A stretch of 64,000 bases of DNA, from assembly GCF_027853235.1 (NCBI RefSeq), contig NZ_WKJG01000072.1, forward strand, positions 1 through 64,000, in the 5' to 3' direction. The notes under the pieces were generated by a model. It saw only the letters and a program-made list of their open reading frames with translations. It made no database searches and was not told where the DNA came from. Both the position numbers and the translations under genes were made by a program. The stretch is from Aliibacillus thermotolerans (GTDB lineage: Bacteria > Bacillota > Bacilli > Bacillales > Marinococcaceae). Below, in pieces: positions 46,565 to 56,875 of this stretch. How positions within the stretch are numbered: position 1 is the first letter of the stretch; each line of letters starts with the position of its first letter.

Positions 46565-46804
46565 CTATTGTAAATGCGTTGGATCAATAATAATACAGTC
46601 ATCTCCAATACGGTCGATATGTTTCCACGGAATCATCCACTCTTTTCTTTTTTTTCGAAGGAAACGAGGACTTTGCGGAAAAACAAGGGATGTAATTTTC
46701 CCGGTTTTCTCATCAAAAATGACATCAACATCTCCTGGAACCCCAAGCTTTTCCCCGCGCTTTCGATCAATCACTTCTAATTTGCTTATTTCGCTCAAAC
46801 GCAC
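46565..46804 (-). CDS. ymxH: YlmC/YmxH-family PRC-barrel protein
   Basis: A 79-residue PRC-barrel protein (VIDRKRGEKLGVPGDVDVIFDEKTG), a sporulation-associated small protein of unknown function in Bacillus. GTG start with GGAAGGG seven bases upstream. Follows mlpA on the same strand, as in B. subtilis. Confidence 0.92.
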   Translation of the reverse strand: MRLSEISKLEVIDRKRGEKLGVPGDVDVIFDEKTGKITSLVFPQSPRFLRKKRKEWMIPWKHIDRIGDDCIIIDPTHLQ

Positions 46805-46831
46805 AAATGTTCCCTTCCTCTCTTTCTCATA

Positions 46832-48088
46832 TTAAAAGGATGACGAATGCGTTGTGACAGATGATGGCAATGTTCCTTCTCGACTAATCAACGAGAAGGC
46901 ATAGTCCTCTCGTATTATGTACTGTGCGATTCTATCGATATCTTCCAAAGTGACTCGATCAATATGTTCCATCACTTCATCTAATGTAAAGTGTTTGTTT
47001 TGCAGTAATTCATTTTTACCATTGCGATTCATTCGACTGTTTGTGCTCTCTAAATTTAACATAAAGCTTCCTTTTAATTGTTCTTTTCCGTTTTCTAATT
47101 CTTTGTTGGTCATCCCTTCTTTTCGCAACTTATTCAGTGACTGCATCGTTTTTTCCACTAATTCATCGACCTGTTCGAGGGCTGTTCCGGCATAAATTGT
47201 TAACAACCCTGTATCTTGAAAAGAAAGATGGTAAGAAAAAACAGAATAAGCAAGGCCACTTTCTTCTCTTATATCTTGAAATAATCGACTGCTCATGCTG
47301 CCACCAAGGGCGTTATTCAACAAGGTCAGTGCATACATGTCGTCGTGACCAAGCGGAAGGCCAGGAAAACCAAAACAAACATGGGCTTGTTCTGTATCTT
47401 TTTCCCGAACAATTTTGTTTGTAGATATCTTTGGTCGGGTGAGAGAAACGGAAGAAGAGAACGTAGTAACATGCCCAAATTTCTCTTTGATTGCTTCTAT
47501 CACCTTTTCTGAAATGTTTCCTGCCAGGGAAATAACAATGCGATCCGCTGTGTAAAATTGCTCTTTATAACGAAGTAAGTGCTCTGGAGTGAAGGAAAGA
47601 ACGGATTCTTTCGTTCCTAAAATAGGGCGCCCCAGTGCATGACTACCAAAATATGCTTCTCCTAACATGTCATGAATGATATCATCCGGAGTATCTTCTA
47701 CCATTTTTATTTCTTCTAATATGACATTTTGTTCTTTTTTAAATTCTTCCTTTTGAAAAGTTGAATGAAAAAACATATCTGCTAAAATGTCGAGCGCAAC
47801 GCTTGCATGTTGATCCAGTACCCTTGCGTAAAAACAAGTGTATTCTTTTGAAGTAAAAGCATTCACTTGCCCACCGATTTTATCAAAACTTTCCGCAATT
47901 TCTGTGGCCGTCCGGCTCGTCGTTCCTTTAAAAAACATATGTTCTAAAAAATGAGAAATTCCACGATTTTCCACTGTTTCATAGCGAGAGCCGGCACCAA
48001 CCCAAATCCCGATTGAAAGAGATCGCATCGATGGCATATGTTCGGTAACGATGCGCACGCCATTGTCTAATATGATTTTTTCTACCAA
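46832..48088 (-). CDS. mlpA: M16-family zinc protease MlpA (YmxG)
   Basis: A 418-residue M16B processing-peptidase-like enzyme with the inverted zinc motif HFLEH (ISHFLEHMFFKGT, about residues 50-54), the downstream ligand region NVILEEIKMVEDTPDD, and the GGSMSSRLFQDIREESGLAYS signature. The TTG at 48088 (MVEKIILDNG) is chosen because AAGGGGGA lies six to seven bases upstream; a GTG 21 bases earlier lacks a ribosome site and overlaps ylxY. Third M16 protein in the window. Confidence 0.94.
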   Translation of the reverse strand: MVEKIILDNGVRIVTEHMPSMRSLSIGIWVGAGSRYETVENRGISHFLEHMFFKGTTSRTATEIAESFDKIGGQVNAFTSKEYTCFYARVLDQHASVALDILADMFFHSTFQKEEFKKEQNVILEEIKMVEDTPDDIIHDMLGEAYFGSHALGRPILGTKESVLSFTPEHLLRYKEQFYTADRIVISLAGNISEKVIEAIKEKFGHVTTFSSSVSLTRPKISTNKIVREKDTEQAHVCFGFPGLPLGHDDMYALTLLNNALGGSMSSRLFQDIREESGLAYSVFSYHLSFQDTGLLTIYAGTALEQVDELVEKTMQSLNKLRKEGMTNKELENGKEQLKGSFMLNLESTNSRMNRNGKNELLQNKHFTLDEVMEHIDRVTLEDIDRIAQYIIREDYAFSLISREGTLPSSVTTHSSSF

Positions 48089-48105
48089 AAAAAATCCCCC
48101 TTGTT

Positions 48106-49071
48106 TCACGAATCAACTTCCGGTATTCTCGTCTCGTCCAATAAATGACCAACTGTGTTTATGTGAATACCTTTTTCTTTGATCTGGTGGATCATGTCTG
48201 TCAGTCCTATTTTCGTAGCAGCGGTCGGATGCATTAAAATAATAGAACCATTTTCTACTTCGGCTGCTACACGGGCTGCCATGTGATGTGGTTCTGGATT
48301 TTTCCAGTCAATCGTATCCACTGTCCATAAAATCGTATACATATCCATCTGCCGCGCTATTTTGACGACATCGTTATTATAGCTACCTGAAGGTGGAGCA
48401 AACAATGTTGGCTGAACAGACAAAACTGCTTCTAACACTTCATTCGTCTTGGAAAGCTCTTCTTTGATTTTTTCTCGCGAAGATTGGTTTAAATCAGGAT
48501 GAGAATACGCATGACTGCCAACTTCATGGCCTTCTTCCATAATCATTTTAGCTAATTTTGGATGTTTTTGCACCCATCTTCCTTCCAGAAAAAAAGTAGC
48601 TCGAACATTTTCTTTTCTCAACGTTTGTAATATCGCGGGAAGATGTTCTTCTCCCCATGAGACGTTTACTGCAAAGGAGGCCATTGGTTTATTTGGATTC
48701 CCTCGATAAATCGGTGCCGGTGGTAAATCTTTCAATTGCACTTCCGGTTGAATATTTTTAAATACAATTTTTTTCTCATCAAATACACCTTTTTCCGCCA
48801 TTTTCTCATAAGAAGCTTTCATATCCACTACTCTCCCGCTATATCCTGGAATAGCTTTCCACACTTTATCGACCACCGCATTCATCGGGGCTTCATTATA
48901 TGTTTTAGCGGCTTCTTCTAATTCTGTATATAAAGATGTTATGTTCTGAGTGACCACAGCTGTTTCTTTTTCCAAGCCGATCTCTTGATAGGACGAGAAT
49001 GATTCTTCATGCATAAATAAAATGACACTTACTACTAAAAAAAGTATCGTCGTCACAAATTGCTTCTTCAT
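48106..49071 (-). CDS. ylxY: YlxY, polysaccharide deacetylase-like (NodB) protein
   Basis: A 321-residue exported protein: an N-terminal hydrophobic segment (about 5-20) and a NodB-type domain (about 125-315). The usual TFDDG metal/base motif is replaced by AVNVSWG, while the His-x3-His motif (SHAYSHPDL) and APPSGSY remain. The same replacement is, as I recall, found in B. subtilis YlxY, so deacetylase activity is doubtful for this branch. Between pnp and mlpA. Confidence 0.9.
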   Translation of the reverse strand: MKKQFVTTILFLVVSVILFMHEESFSSYQEIGLEKETAVVTQNITSLYTELEEAAKTYNEAPMNAVVDKVWKAIPGYSGRVVDMKASYEKMAEKGVFDEKKIVFKNIQPEVQLKDLPPAPIYRGNPNKPMASFAVNVSWGEEHLPAILQTLRKENVRATFFLEGRWVQKHPKLAKMIMEEGHEVGSHAYSHPDLNQSSREKIKEELSKTNEVLEAVLSVQPTLFAPPSGSYNNDVVKIARQMDMYTILWTVDTIDWKNPEPHHMAARVAAEVENGSIILMHPTAATKIGLTDMIHQIKEKGIHINTVGHLLDETRIPEVDS

Positions 49072-49135
49072 TTCGTTTCCCCCTCGCTTTATTCTATGCG
49101 CGAAGAAGGAATCTTTAGAACAACAGAAGAAGCCT

Positions 49136-49163
49136 AGACAAAAAGAACTTGGCTATTGCCAAG
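49136..49163 (-). terminator. Terminator after pnp
   Basis: Stem CTTGGC (49148-49153) with GCCAAG (49158-49163), four-base loop, then TTCTTTTT on the minus strand. Confidence 0.75.
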
Positions 49164-49174
49164 CACCTTTTCGA

Positions 49175-51271
49175 TTATTTTTCTTTTTTACTTTCTTCCA
49201 TTAATACTGCTTTCCGGGATAAATTAATTCTTCCCTGTTGATCAATTTCGGTGACCCGTACGACAATCTCATCACCAACTTTGACGACATCTTCCACTTT
49301 ATTCACACGGTCTTTCGAGAGTTGGGAAATATGGACGAGTCCATCTTTTCCTTTAAATAATTCGACGAACGCTCCGAATTTTTCAATTCGTTTCACTACT
49401 CCTAAATACGTTTCTCCTACTTTGACTTCTCGGACTAAGTCTTCAATCATTTGTTTTGCTTTCTTGTTTGCTTCTACATCGGAAGAAGAAATATAAATGG
49501 TTCCGTCTTGTTCAATGTCAATTTTAACTCCGGTATCTTCAATAATCTGATTAATCGTTTTCCCACTTGGACCGATGACTTCCCTAATTTTTTCTGGGTC
49601 AATCACCATCGTTAAAATTTTAGGAGCATATTCGGATAATTCTTTTCTCGACTCCGCAATCGCTTCGTGCATGTTTTCCAACACTTTTAAACGAGCTTCT
49701 TTTGCTTGTGCCAATGCTTCTTTTAAAATGTCTTCTCCTATGCCGGTAATTTTAATGTCCATTTGCAAAGCGGTAATTCCATTTTCTGTCCCGGCTACTT
49801 TAAAGTCCATGTCCCCTAAAGCGTCTTCCATCCCTTGAATGTCCGTTAAAATGGTAACATCATCGCCTTCTTTCACAAGACCCATCGCAATCCCTGCCAC
49901 CGGTGCTTTAATCGGAACACCCGCATCCATCATGGCTAAAATGCTCGCGCAAATACTCGCTTGGGAAGATGAACCATTGGATTCAAGTACTTCCGAGACG
50001 AGTCGAATCGTATAAGGAAATTCTTTTTCATCCGGAACGACCGGTTCTAATGCTCGTTCTCCAAGGGCACCATGACCGATTTCACGTCGTCCTGGAGCGC
50101 GCATCGGACCGGTTTCTCCTACGCTAAATGGCGGGAAGTTATAATGATGCATGAATCGTTTTGATTCTTCCATGCCAAGTCCATCAATAATTTGAACGTC
50201 GCCGAGTGCTCCCAACGTACAGACGCTTAACACTTGCGTTTGTCCCCGTGTAAATAAACCTGAACCGTGCGTACGCGGTAATAAATTGACTTGAGAATCT
50301 AAATCTCTAATTTCTTCCGGTGCACGACCATCTGGACGGATACGTTCTTTCGTAATTAATTTGCGCGTCTCTTCTTTTAACATTTGTTGAAAAATGTCAT
50401 TGACTTCTTCCTGTTCCTCTTCATCAAATTCCGTTAAAATGGCTTCCAAGACATCGTCAATTGCTGCTTCTCTTTCCTGTTTGTCTTTCGTTTGAATCGC
50501 TTCTTTTAAACGAGCTTCACCAAGTTCATGCACTCGTTCAACGAGTGATTCATCAGGAAGTTGCAACTCCACTTCCATTTTTTCTTTTGCGCCAACTTGT
50601 TCAATAATTTCTTCTTGAAAAGAAATCAATCGTTTAATTTCTTCATGGGCAAAGAGAATCGCTTCTAACATGACATCTTCCGAAACTTCTTTTGCCCCCG
50701 CTTCCACCATGTTAATGGCTTCTTTTGTTCCAGCGACGGTTAAATCCAGATCACTTTTCTCCCATTGTTCGGAAGTCGGGTTAATGATAAACTCTCCGTC
50801 AATTCTTCCAACGTGGACACCACCAATTGGTCCTGAAAACGGAATATCAGACAAACAAAGGGCAAGGGAAGAGCCAATCATCGCCGCCATCTCCGATGAA
50901 CAGTCTTGATCCACACTCATAACCATGCTGACCACTTGCACTTCATTTCTGAATCCATCAGGAAAAAGCGGACGAATTGGGCGATCAATTAATCGACTAG
51001 TTAATACCGCTGCTTCACTCGGTCTTCCTTCCCGTTTAATAAACCCTCCCGGGATTTTCCCGGCAGCATACAACCGTTCTTCGTAATTGACGGTGAGCGG
51101 GAAAAAAGGTAAATCTTTCGGTTCTTTTGACGCGGTGGCAGTCGCTAATACAGCCGTATCACCGTATCTTACTAATGCCGCGCCATTTGCTTGTTTTGCA
51201 AGTTGACCGGTTTCAATTTTCAGTTCTCGACCTGACCAGTTATAGACAAATGTTTGTTTCTTTTGTTCCAT
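49175..51271 (-). CDS. pnp: Polynucleotide phosphorylase
   Basis: A 698-residue 3'-5' phosphorolytic exoribonuclease. Two RNase PH domains (about 5-230 and 320-545) flank an alpha-helical linker; KH ([22 protein letters not shown]) and S1 domains ([21 protein letters not shown]) follow at the C-terminus. The catalytic core of the second PH domain ([20 protein letters not shown]) is intact. Downstream of rpsO as in most bacteria. Competence and RNA decay functions in Bacillus. Confidence 0.98.
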   Translation of the reverse strand: MEQKKQTFVYNWSGRELKIETGQLAKQANGAALVRYGDTAVLATATASKEPKDLPFFPLTVNYEERLYAAGKIPGGFIKREGRPSEAAVLTSRLIDRPIRPLFPDGFRNEVQVVSMVMSVDQDCSSEMAAMIGSSLALCLSDIPFSGPIGGVHVGRIDGEFIINPTSEQWEKSDLDLTVAGTKEAINMVEAGAKEVSEDVMLEAILFAHEEIKRLISFQEEIIEQVGAKEKMEVELQLPDESLVERVHELGEARLKEAIQTKDKQEREAAIDDVLEAILTEFDEEEQEEVNDIFQQMLKEETRKLITKERIRPDGRAPEEIRDLDSQVNLLPRTHGSGLFTRGQTQVLSVCTLGALGDVQIIDGLGMEESKRFMHHYNFPPFSVGETGPMRAPGRREIGHGALGERALEPVVPDEKEFPYTIRLVSEVLESNGSSSQASICASILAMMDAGVPIKAPVAGIAMGLVKEGDDVTILTDIQGMEDALGDMDFKVAGTENGITALQMDIKITGIGEDILKEALAQAKEARLKVLENMHEAIAESRKELSEYAPKILTMVIDPEKIREVIGPSGKTINQIIEDTGVKIDIEQDGTIYISSSDVEANKKAKQMIEDLVREVKVGETYLGVVKRIEKFGAFVELFKGKDGLVHISQLSKDRVNKVEDVVKVGDEIVVRVTEIDQQGRINLSRKAVLMEESKKEK

Positions 51272-51382
51272 ATTTCAACTAATGCCTCCTGAATTTACTG
51301 TCTTCATATTGTGTCCACTCTTTCCCTATTTTACAATTATATAAAATGAAAAGAAAGGACATGGTTCTACTCCATAAAATAA

Positions 51383-51413
51383 CCCCCGTACCACAGCACA
51401 AGTGATACAGGGG
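51383..51413 (-). terminator. Terminator after rpsO
   Basis: Minus strand 12-bp stem CCCCTGTATCAC with GTGGTACGGGGG (two G-U pairs), seven-base loop, then GTTATTTT. It is stable only on the minus strand. Confidence 0.75.
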
Positions 51414-51479
51414 ATGAGGTTGCTTTCATCTTGAAAAGCCTGCGTCTTCCGTATCTACGCTCCCCGATGTCCGATGTGA

Positions 51480-51749
51480 CTATCGGCGTAGGCCGAGCTT
51501 TTGAATCAAATTCCGATAACGGACAACGTCTTTATTACGCAAATACGTTAATAAATTCCGGCGTCTACCAACCATTTTCAAAAGACCACGACGTGAATGG
51601 TGATCTTTTTTATGTTCACGCAAATGTTCGTTTAAGTTGTTAATTTGCTCCGTTAAAATTGCCACTTGAACTTCCGGAGAACCCGTATCATTTTCATGAG
51701 TTTTAAACTCTTCAATAATTTCTTGTTTACGCTCTTGTGTCAATGCCAC
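51480..51749 (-). CDS. rpsO: 30S ribosomal protein S15
   Basis: An 89-residue S15 binding the 16S rRNA central domain ([43 protein letters not shown]). The start is GTG at 51749, with a perfect AAAGGAGGT seven bases upstream, giving the same length as B. subtilis S15. It has its own promoter and a structured leader, consistent with autoregulation by S15. Confidence 0.97.
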   Translation of the reverse strand: MALTQERKQEIIEEFKTHENDTGSPEVQVAILTEQINNLNEHLREHKKDHHSRRGLLKMVGRRRNLLTYLRNKDVVRYRNLIQKLGLRR

Positions 51750-51759
51750 AATCACTACC

Positions 51760-51835
51760 TCCTTTCATATTCTTACCGCCAATTCCCCTAGCCAAACGTC
51801 GGAGGCACGTCTCGCCAAGGCAATGGCTATTCATT
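51760..51835 (-). promoter_or_regulatory. Probable S15-binding autoregulatory mRNA leader
   Basis: GC-rich structured 5' leader in an otherwise AT-rich context. TAGCCA and TGGCTA (51824-51829 and 51789-51794) close a domain with inner ACGT/ACGT and GGC/GCC pairings. Bacillus/Geobacillus rpsO leaders bind S15; the match here is by position and structure, not by a verified model. Confidence 0.42.
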
Positions 51836-51839
51836 ACAA

Positions 51840-51867
51840 TGTATAGCGTACCGTTTTTTACGTTCAA
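51840..51867 (-). promoter_or_regulatory. Candidate sigma-A promoter of rpsO
   Basis: Minus strand TTGAAC, 16 bases, TATACA, upstream of the structured leader and just before the ribC stop. Confidence 0.5.
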
Positions 51868-51882
51868 ATGCAAGAGAATTCC

Positions 51883-52842
51883 TTAATTTGCGCGAAAAAA
51901 TTGTTGTGCTACGTGCACATCTCGATGCATTTGAGCAATCAATGCATCGATGGAAGAAAATTTTTGTTCCGAGCGAATAAATTCGTACCAATCAACGATG
52001 ACCTTTTTCCCGTAAATGTTTTGATGGAAATCGAATATATATACTTCAATTTCCGGGTCTGCTGTTTTTTCTTCATGAAATGTTGGTTTATAGCCGACGT
52101 TACAAACCCCTTCATACCACCTGTCATTCACTTGTAGTTTCACTGCATACACCCCTGTTTTTGGGAACAAATAAGGTTCGGATACGGCTATATTCGCTGT
52201 CGGAAAACCGATCGTTCTTCCTCGCTTTTCTCCGTGTACCACAGTCCCTCTCATGCGATAAGGACGACCAAGTAAACGATGAACAAGCGCCATGTCCCCT
52301 TCTTCAATTCCGTCTCTAATTTGACTCGATCCTATCTTTTCTCCGTTTTCACTAATTTTTTCAATGACCGTGTGGGACACTTTTCCCTTTGCGTGTTCAG
52401 GAAACGAGGCCATGTCCCCTTCTCCCTTGTACCCGTAAGTATAATCAAAACCAGCAACGACGTGTTTGACACCAAGGTTGATAATATATTGCTCGACAAA
52501 AGTAGACGGAGCGATGGAAGCAAAGGCTTTATCAAACTTGACTATAAAGAGATAATCCACTCCAAGGGCTTTCATTTGCTCTTTTTTTTCTTCCACCGGG
52601 GTAATGTAACGAAACGAATCGACGGAAAGAGTGGGAGACAACACCACTTTTGGATGCGGATGAAACGTCATCACCCCAAAAGAAATATTTTTGTTTCTTG
52701 CGATGTTTTTTGCTGTTTCTAACAACGTTTGATGCGCTCGGTGTACCCCGTCAAAATAGCCCAAAGCCAATACCATATCGGGATAGGGGAGAGGGAATGT
52801 TTGAATGGAGTCGTTTAAATAAATCGTTTCCAATGGATTCAC
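51883..52842 (-). CDS. ribC: Bifunctional riboflavin kinase/FAD synthetase
   Basis: A 319-residue RibF-type enzyme (RibC in B. subtilis). N-terminal FMN adenylyltransferase domain with LGYFDGVHRAHQ and SSQIRDGIEEGD, C-terminal flavokinase domain (about 185-305; GRTIGFPTANI, GVCNVGYKPTF). Makes FMN and FAD from riboflavin. 24 bases after truB. Confidence 0.96.
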   Translation of the reverse strand: MNPLETIYLNDSIQTFPLPYPDMVLALGYFDGVHRAHQTLLETAKNIARNKNISFGVMTFHPHPKVVLSPTLSVDSFRYITPVEEKKEQMKALGVDYLFIVKFDKAFASIAPSTFVEQYIINLGVKHVVAGFDYTYGYKGEGDMASFPEHAKGKVSHTVIEKISENGEKIGSSQIRDGIEEGDMALVHRLLGRPYRMRGTVVHGEKRGRTIGFPTANIAVSEPYLFPKTGVYAVKLQVNDRWYEGVCNVGYKPTFHEEKTADPEIEVYIFDFHQNIYGKKVIVDWYEFIRSEQKFSSIDALIAQMHRDVHVAQQFFRAN

Positions 52843-52866
52843 CTGCCAATCTCATCTTTACATTTT

Positions 52867-53781
52867 TTATCCTTCCTCTGGGACGATTAACATCGTTTTT
52901 GGTTTTATGTACCCATCTTTTCTTGGATGTTGCTCATAAACAGCAAGGGCCTTCCCGTCATAAACAAACAAAAAACAAGAAGGAAGTGATTCCCAAGCCG
53001 GCAGTACTTGGCCGTGTCGAATTTTATTTAATAATTCATCATCTGCTTCAATATGCGGTAAATGAGGCAAAGCCGCTTTCAGAGGTCGAATTGATTCATG
53101 CAATATTCCATTTTTTTTCATTTCTTCGAGTTCAGTAAAAGTAAGACATTCATCTATCGTAAAAGAAGCTGATTTTATGCGGGTTAAATCGGACATATGG
53201 GCCGGATATCCCAGTTTGCGTCCTATATCGGTAGATAATGTGCGAATATATGTCCCTTTACTACATGTCACCGTAAAACGAAAAGAAAACGTGTTCTCAG
53301 TGAAACGAATCGTCTCTTCATGGAGAGAGATGTCATAAATATAAATCTCTTTTTTCGGACGTTCTACCTCCACTCCTAGCCGTGCATATTCGTACAATTT
53401 CCTCCCCTTCACTTTCATTGCCGAATATTTTGGCGGAGTTTGCGTTTGTTTTCCGAGAAACGAATGTAAAACGCGCCGAATATCATCTCGGGGGAAGGGA
53501 GCTGTTACTTGTTTACGATGAACAACCTCTCCATCTTTATCTTCTGTTGTGGTAGATATGCCAAGGGTGACTTCGCCTTCATACGTTTTCGGTGCTTCGG
53601 TTAAATAGGAAGCAATTTTCGTTCCTCTTCCAATACAAATCGGTAAAACCCCGTCTACTTCCGGATCTAATGTTCCTGTATGACCTACTTTTTTCGTTTG
53701 AAAAAGACGGCGAATTTTCATCACACAATCGTGAGAAGTCATTCCTTTTGGCTTATATAGTGGGAGAACACCATGATGCAT
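52867..53781 (-). CDS. truB: tRNA pseudouridine-55 synthase TruB
   Basis: A 304-residue pseudouridine synthase. Catalytic Asp in GHTGTLDPEVDGVLP (about 40), KPKGMTSHD start, and the C-terminal small PUA-like portion. The start at 53781 (MHHGVLPLYKP) has AAGGTGG six bases upstream. A strong terminator-like hairpin separates it from rbfA on the same strand. Confidence 0.96.
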   Translation of the reverse strand: MHHGVLPLYKPKGMTSHDCVMKIRRLFQTKKVGHTGTLDPEVDGVLPICIGRGTKIASYLTEAPKTYEGEVTLGISTTTEDKDGEVVHRKQVTAPFPRDDIRRVLHSFLGKQTQTPPKYSAMKVKGRKLYEYARLGVEVERPKKEIYIYDISLHEETIRFTENTFSFRFTVTCSKGTYIRTLSTDIGRKLGYPAHMSDLTRIKSASFTIDECLTFTELEEMKKNGILHESIRPLKAALPHLPHIEADDELLNKIRHGQVLPAWESLPSCFLFVYDGKALAVYEQHPRKDGYIKPKTMLIVPEEG

Positions 53782-53808
53782 ATGTAACCACCTTTTTCTC
53801 ATATCACG

Positions 53809-53883
53809 TAAAAAGCTGTCTTGAAACAGGATGTTTCAAGGTAGCCACACCTCTTCCTGTTTCAGTGACAGCTCCATCGGAGA
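53809..53883 (-). terminator. Terminator/attenuator-like hairpin between rbfA and truB
   Basis: Minus strand arms AGCTGTC plus GAAACAGGA (53877-53883, 53865-53873) pair with 53822-53831 and 53814-53820, then TTTTT. The 3' arm can instead form a local hairpin TTGAAAC/GTTTCAA (53833-53839 with 53821-53827), an alternative fold typical of attenuators. Confidence 0.65.
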
Positions 53884-53886
53884 TTT

Positions 53887-54237
53887 CTATGACTCGTTTT
53901 CATTGATTTCTTTTAATAGTTTTTCAATGCGATAACCGTAGTCAATCGATTCATCAAAATGAAACTCTAATTCGGGAACTTTTCGAATGGTCATTCGTTT
54001 CCCAATTTCACTTCGGATAAAGCCCTTGGCCTTATTTAGTGCTTGTAATGTTTCTTCTTGTTCCTTTTTTTCACCTAATACTGTAATAAACACTTTCGCT
54101 TGTTGGAGGTCGCCAGTTACCTCCACATCCGTAATTGTCAGAAATTCTATTCGTGGATCTTTCAGTTCGCGACGAACGATGTCTGCGAGTTCTTGTTTCA
54201 TTTGTTCACCAACACGTTCTTTTCGTACATTACTCAT
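53887..54237 (-). CDS. rbfA: Ribosome-binding factor A
   Basis: A 116-residue KH-fold protein needed for 16S rRNA 5' end maturation. Recognisable by [23 protein letters not shown] and VFITVLG, and by the C-terminal [16 protein letters not shown]. 12 bases after ylxP. Last gene before the rbfA-truB hairpin. Confidence 0.97.
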   Translation of the reverse strand: MSNVRKERVGEQMKQELADIVRRELKDPRIEFLTITDVEVTGDLQQAKVFITVLGEKKEQEETLQALNKAKGFIRSEIGKRMTIRKVPELEFHFDESIDYGYRIEKLLKEINENES

Positions 54238-54249
54238 CGCGGGTCCCCC

Positions 54250-54531
54250 TTATAGCCATTCATACTCGGTAGTCATTCGCTCCATTTCGGCCGTACGATC
54301 AATGAGGGCAAGGGCTTTTTGAAGTTCTTTTTCTGCAATAATTCGATTGTTATTAATCGTGACGATAGAAATGGTCGTCCTTTGCCAAAGCTCTTGATAA
54401 TCGACTTCAGCAACCGCTACGTTTAGTGTTTGTTTTAATCTAGTCATTATACTTTTTATGACAGAGCGTTTTTCTTTTAAGGAATGAGTGTTGTACAAGT
54501 AACATTCACAATGAACGACACCAATGATCAT
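54250..54531 (-). CDS. ylxP: YlxP (DUF503) small protein
   Basis: A 93-residue DUF503 protein ([21 protein letters not shown]) located, as in B. subtilis, between infB and rbfA. Function unknown, suspected ribosome-related by location. Its start overlaps the infB stop by four bases. Confidence 0.94.
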   Translation of the reverse strand: MIIGVVHCECYLYNTHSLKEKRSVIKSIMTRLKQTLNVAVAEVDYQELWQRTTISIVTINNNRIIAEKELQKALALIDRTAEMERMTTEYEWL

Positions 54532-56555
54532 ACTCGTTTTCGTTCCTCCATGACGTAGGCTTCGATAATATCCCCTTCTTTAATGTCGTTATAATTCTCT
54601 AACGTCACACCACATTCATACCCTGCTTGGACTTCTCTTACGTCATCTTTAAAACGTTTTAACGCCTTAATTTCTCCTTCATGGACAACAACACCATCAC
54701 GAATCAAACGAACGGAAGCGTCTCTTGTAATTTTTCCTTCCAAAACATAACTACCGGCAATTGTTCCGATTCGGGATACTTTAAACAATTGTCGCACTTC
54801 CAGTTGACCGATGACTTTTTCTTCGTATTCCGGATCAAGCATTCCTTTCATCGCTGCTTCTATTTCTTCTAATGCATCGTAAATGACGCGATATAAGCGA
54901 ATATCCACTTTTTCCGCTTCTGCGGTTCTTTTCGCATTGGCATCTGGTCGGACGTTGAATCCTACAATGAGCGCATTGGAAGCGGAAGCTAAAATAACAT
55001 CGGACTCAGTAATCGCACCAGCACCCGCATGGATAATATTAATTTTGACTCCTTCTACATCAATTTTTTCAAGAGAGCCTCGCATCGCTTCCACTGAACC
55101 TTGCACGTCTGCTTTTACGATGACGTTGATCTCTTTGACATCCCCTTCTTGAATTTGACTAAATAAGTCGTCAATGTTCACTTTGGCAGTTTGGCTGCGC
55201 TCTTCTTCCCGGGCGCGTTCTTTTCTTTTTTCTCCAATTTGACGCGCTTTCTTTTCATCTTCAAAAACGATAAAGGCATCGCCTGCTTGTGGGACGTCAT
55301 TTAAGCCAGTAATCTCCACCGGTGTCGATGGTCCTGCTTCTTTCACTCTTTTTCCCATATCATTGACCATTGCACGAATTTTACCGTACGTATTTCCGAC
55401 AACAATCGGATCTCCGACATGCAACGTTCCTTCTTGCACGAGAAGTGTTGCAACGGGACCACGGCCTTTATCAAGTTCCGCTTCTACTACTGTTCCTCGC
55501 GCCCGTTTATTCGGATTTGCTTTCCATTCTTCAATTTCAGCAACGAGAAGTATCATTTCTAATAGATCGTCGATTCCGTCGCCTTTTAACGCTGAGACAT
55601 TCACGAAGATCGTGTCACCGCCCCAATCTTCCGGCACAAGTCCGAATTCCATTAGCTCTTGTTTGACACGATCCGGATTGGCTGTTTCTTTATCCATTTT
55701 GTTCACAGCAACAATAATTGGTACTTCCGCCGCTTTCGCATGGTTAATCGCTTCTTTCGTTTGTGGCATCACACCGTCGTCCGCTGCAACGACAAGAACT
55801 GTAATATCCGTCACTTGTGCCCCGCGAGCACGCATCGTCGTAAAAGCAGCGTGTCCTGGAGTATCAAGAAACGTTATTTTTTTTCCATTGGCTTCCACTT
55901 GATAAGCCCCGATATGTTGCGTAATACCACCGGCTTCTTTGGCCGTTACTTTCGTGTGACGAATGGAGTCTAACAGGGTTGTTTTTCCATGATCGACATG
56001 CCCCATAATCGTTACGACCGGCGGGCGAGCTTCTAAATCATTTGGATCATCTTCTTCTGTTTGTAATTCAAAGTCTAATTCATCAATGACGACTTCTTCC
56101 TCTACTTCTACCCCATAATCTTCTGCAATTAACTCAATCGTCTCTTTTTCTAAGTCTTCATTTTTTGTCGCCATGACACCGAGAAACATTAATTTTTTAA
56201 TGATTTCTGAAGCGTCTTTATTCAACTTTTCGGCTAGTTCTCCTACGGTGAGACTTCCGGAATACGTGATTTTCTCAGGTGTTTCCGTGTTGCTTTCATT
56301 TTTTGAATGATGATCTCGTCTTCCTTTGCTTCCTTTATGTTTCTTTCCTTTTGCTTTTTTATTTTTTTGATTGGTCATTTTTTCCTCTTTCTTTGTTTGT
56401 TTATTTCCTTTTCCTTCTAACTTTTGAATCGCTTCTTCATCGATGACGGACATATGATTTGAAACGTTCACGCCGATCTCTTTTAATTGTTGCACCACTT
56501 CTTTACTAGATTTATCAATTGATTTGGCATATTCGTACACTCTCATTTTTTTCAT
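54528..56555 (-). CDS. infB: Translation initiation factor IF-2
   Basis: A 675-residue initiation GTPase. N-terminal IF2-N domain ([17 protein letters not shown]), basic lysine-rich linker (about 60-110), second IF2-N segment, then the G domain with [21 protein letters not shown] and NKMD, and domains II-IV binding fMet-tRNA. The start at 56555 has GGAGGG upstream; further upstream in-frame codons overlap rplGA. Shorter linker than many IF2 proteins. Confidence 0.97.
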   Translation of the reverse strand: MKKMRVYEYAKSIDKSSKEVVQQLKEIGVNVSNHMSVIDEEAIQKLEGKGNKQTKKEEKMTNQKNKKAKGKKHKGSKGRRDHHSKNESNTETPEKITYSGSLTVGELAEKLNKDASEIIKKLMFLGVMATKNEDLEKETIELIAEDYGVEVEEEVVIDELDFELQTEEDDPNDLEARPPVVTIMGHVDHGKTTLLDSIRHTKVTAKEAGGITQHIGAYQVEANGKKITFLDTPGHAAFTTMRARGAQVTDITVLVVAADDGVMPQTKEAINHAKAAEVPIIVAVNKMDKETANPDRVKQELMEFGLVPEDWGGDTIFVNVSALKGDGIDDLLEMILLVAEIEEWKANPNKRARGTVVEAELDKGRGPVATLLVQEGTLHVGDPIVVGNTYGKIRAMVNDMGKRVKEAGPSTPVEITGLNDVPQAGDAFIVFEDEKKARQIGEKRKERAREEERSQTAKVNIDDLFSQIQEGDVKEINVIVKADVQGSVEAMRGSLEKIDVEGVKINIIHAGAGAITESDVILASASNALIVGFNVRPDANAKRTAEAEKVDIRLYRVIYDALEEIEAAMKGMLDPEYEEKVIGQLEVRQLFKVSRIGTIAGSYVLEGKITRDASVRLIRDGVVVHEGEIKALKRFKDDVREVQAGYECGVTLENYNDIKEGDIIEAYVMEERKRV

Positions 56556-56572
56556 AACATTCCCTCCACTTT

Positions 56573-56875
56573 CTACTGATCTAGCATCGTTATCAGCCTT
56601 TCTGCGAAGCCTTTGTCCGTAATTCCAAGGACAACCCGGCTTTTTTTCCCAATTGCCAAACCGAGCTTTTCCCGTTCTCCTACTACACGGCAAGGGACTT
56701 GATAATAGCTAGATTTATCACAAATCTTTTTCATCGTATTTTTGGAAGCATCATTTGCGACAAGTACTAAATGAACTGTCTGATTGCGAATATGTTTAAG
56801 TACCAATTCTTCTCCAGTTTTCACTTTACCTGCTTTTGCAGCTAACCCGAGGAAAGAATAGAGTGACTTATCCAT
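56573..56875 (-). CDS. rplGA: L7Ae-family ribosomal protein YlxQ
   Basis: A 100-residue L7Ae/L30e-fold K-turn RNA-binding protein ([29 protein letters not shown]). B. subtilis YlxQ binds K-turn RNA. Overlaps the end of rnpM by eight bases. Confidence 0.94.
   Translation of the reverse strand: MDKSLYSFLGLAAKAGKVKTGEELVLKHIRNQTVHLVLVANDASKNTMKKICDKSSYYQVPCRVVGEREKLGLAIGKKSRVVLGITDKGFAERLITMLDQ

Noticed and set aside
52279-52722. 147-codon plus-strand ORF opposite ribC
   Set aside because: Antisense to a highly conserved enzyme; no family resemblance.
51883-52866. FMN riboswitch before ribC
   Set aside because: The truB-ribC gap is only 24 bases, with no room for the aptamer.
55363-55902. 179-codon plus-strand ORF opposite infB
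   Set aside because: Fully inside the infB G domain; Ser/Thr/Pro-rich mirror of a conserved gene.
56556-56693. N-terminal extension of infB to an upstream start
   Set aside because: It would translate across the end of rplGA in another frame; a good ribosome site and the conserved IF2 N-terminus support 56555.
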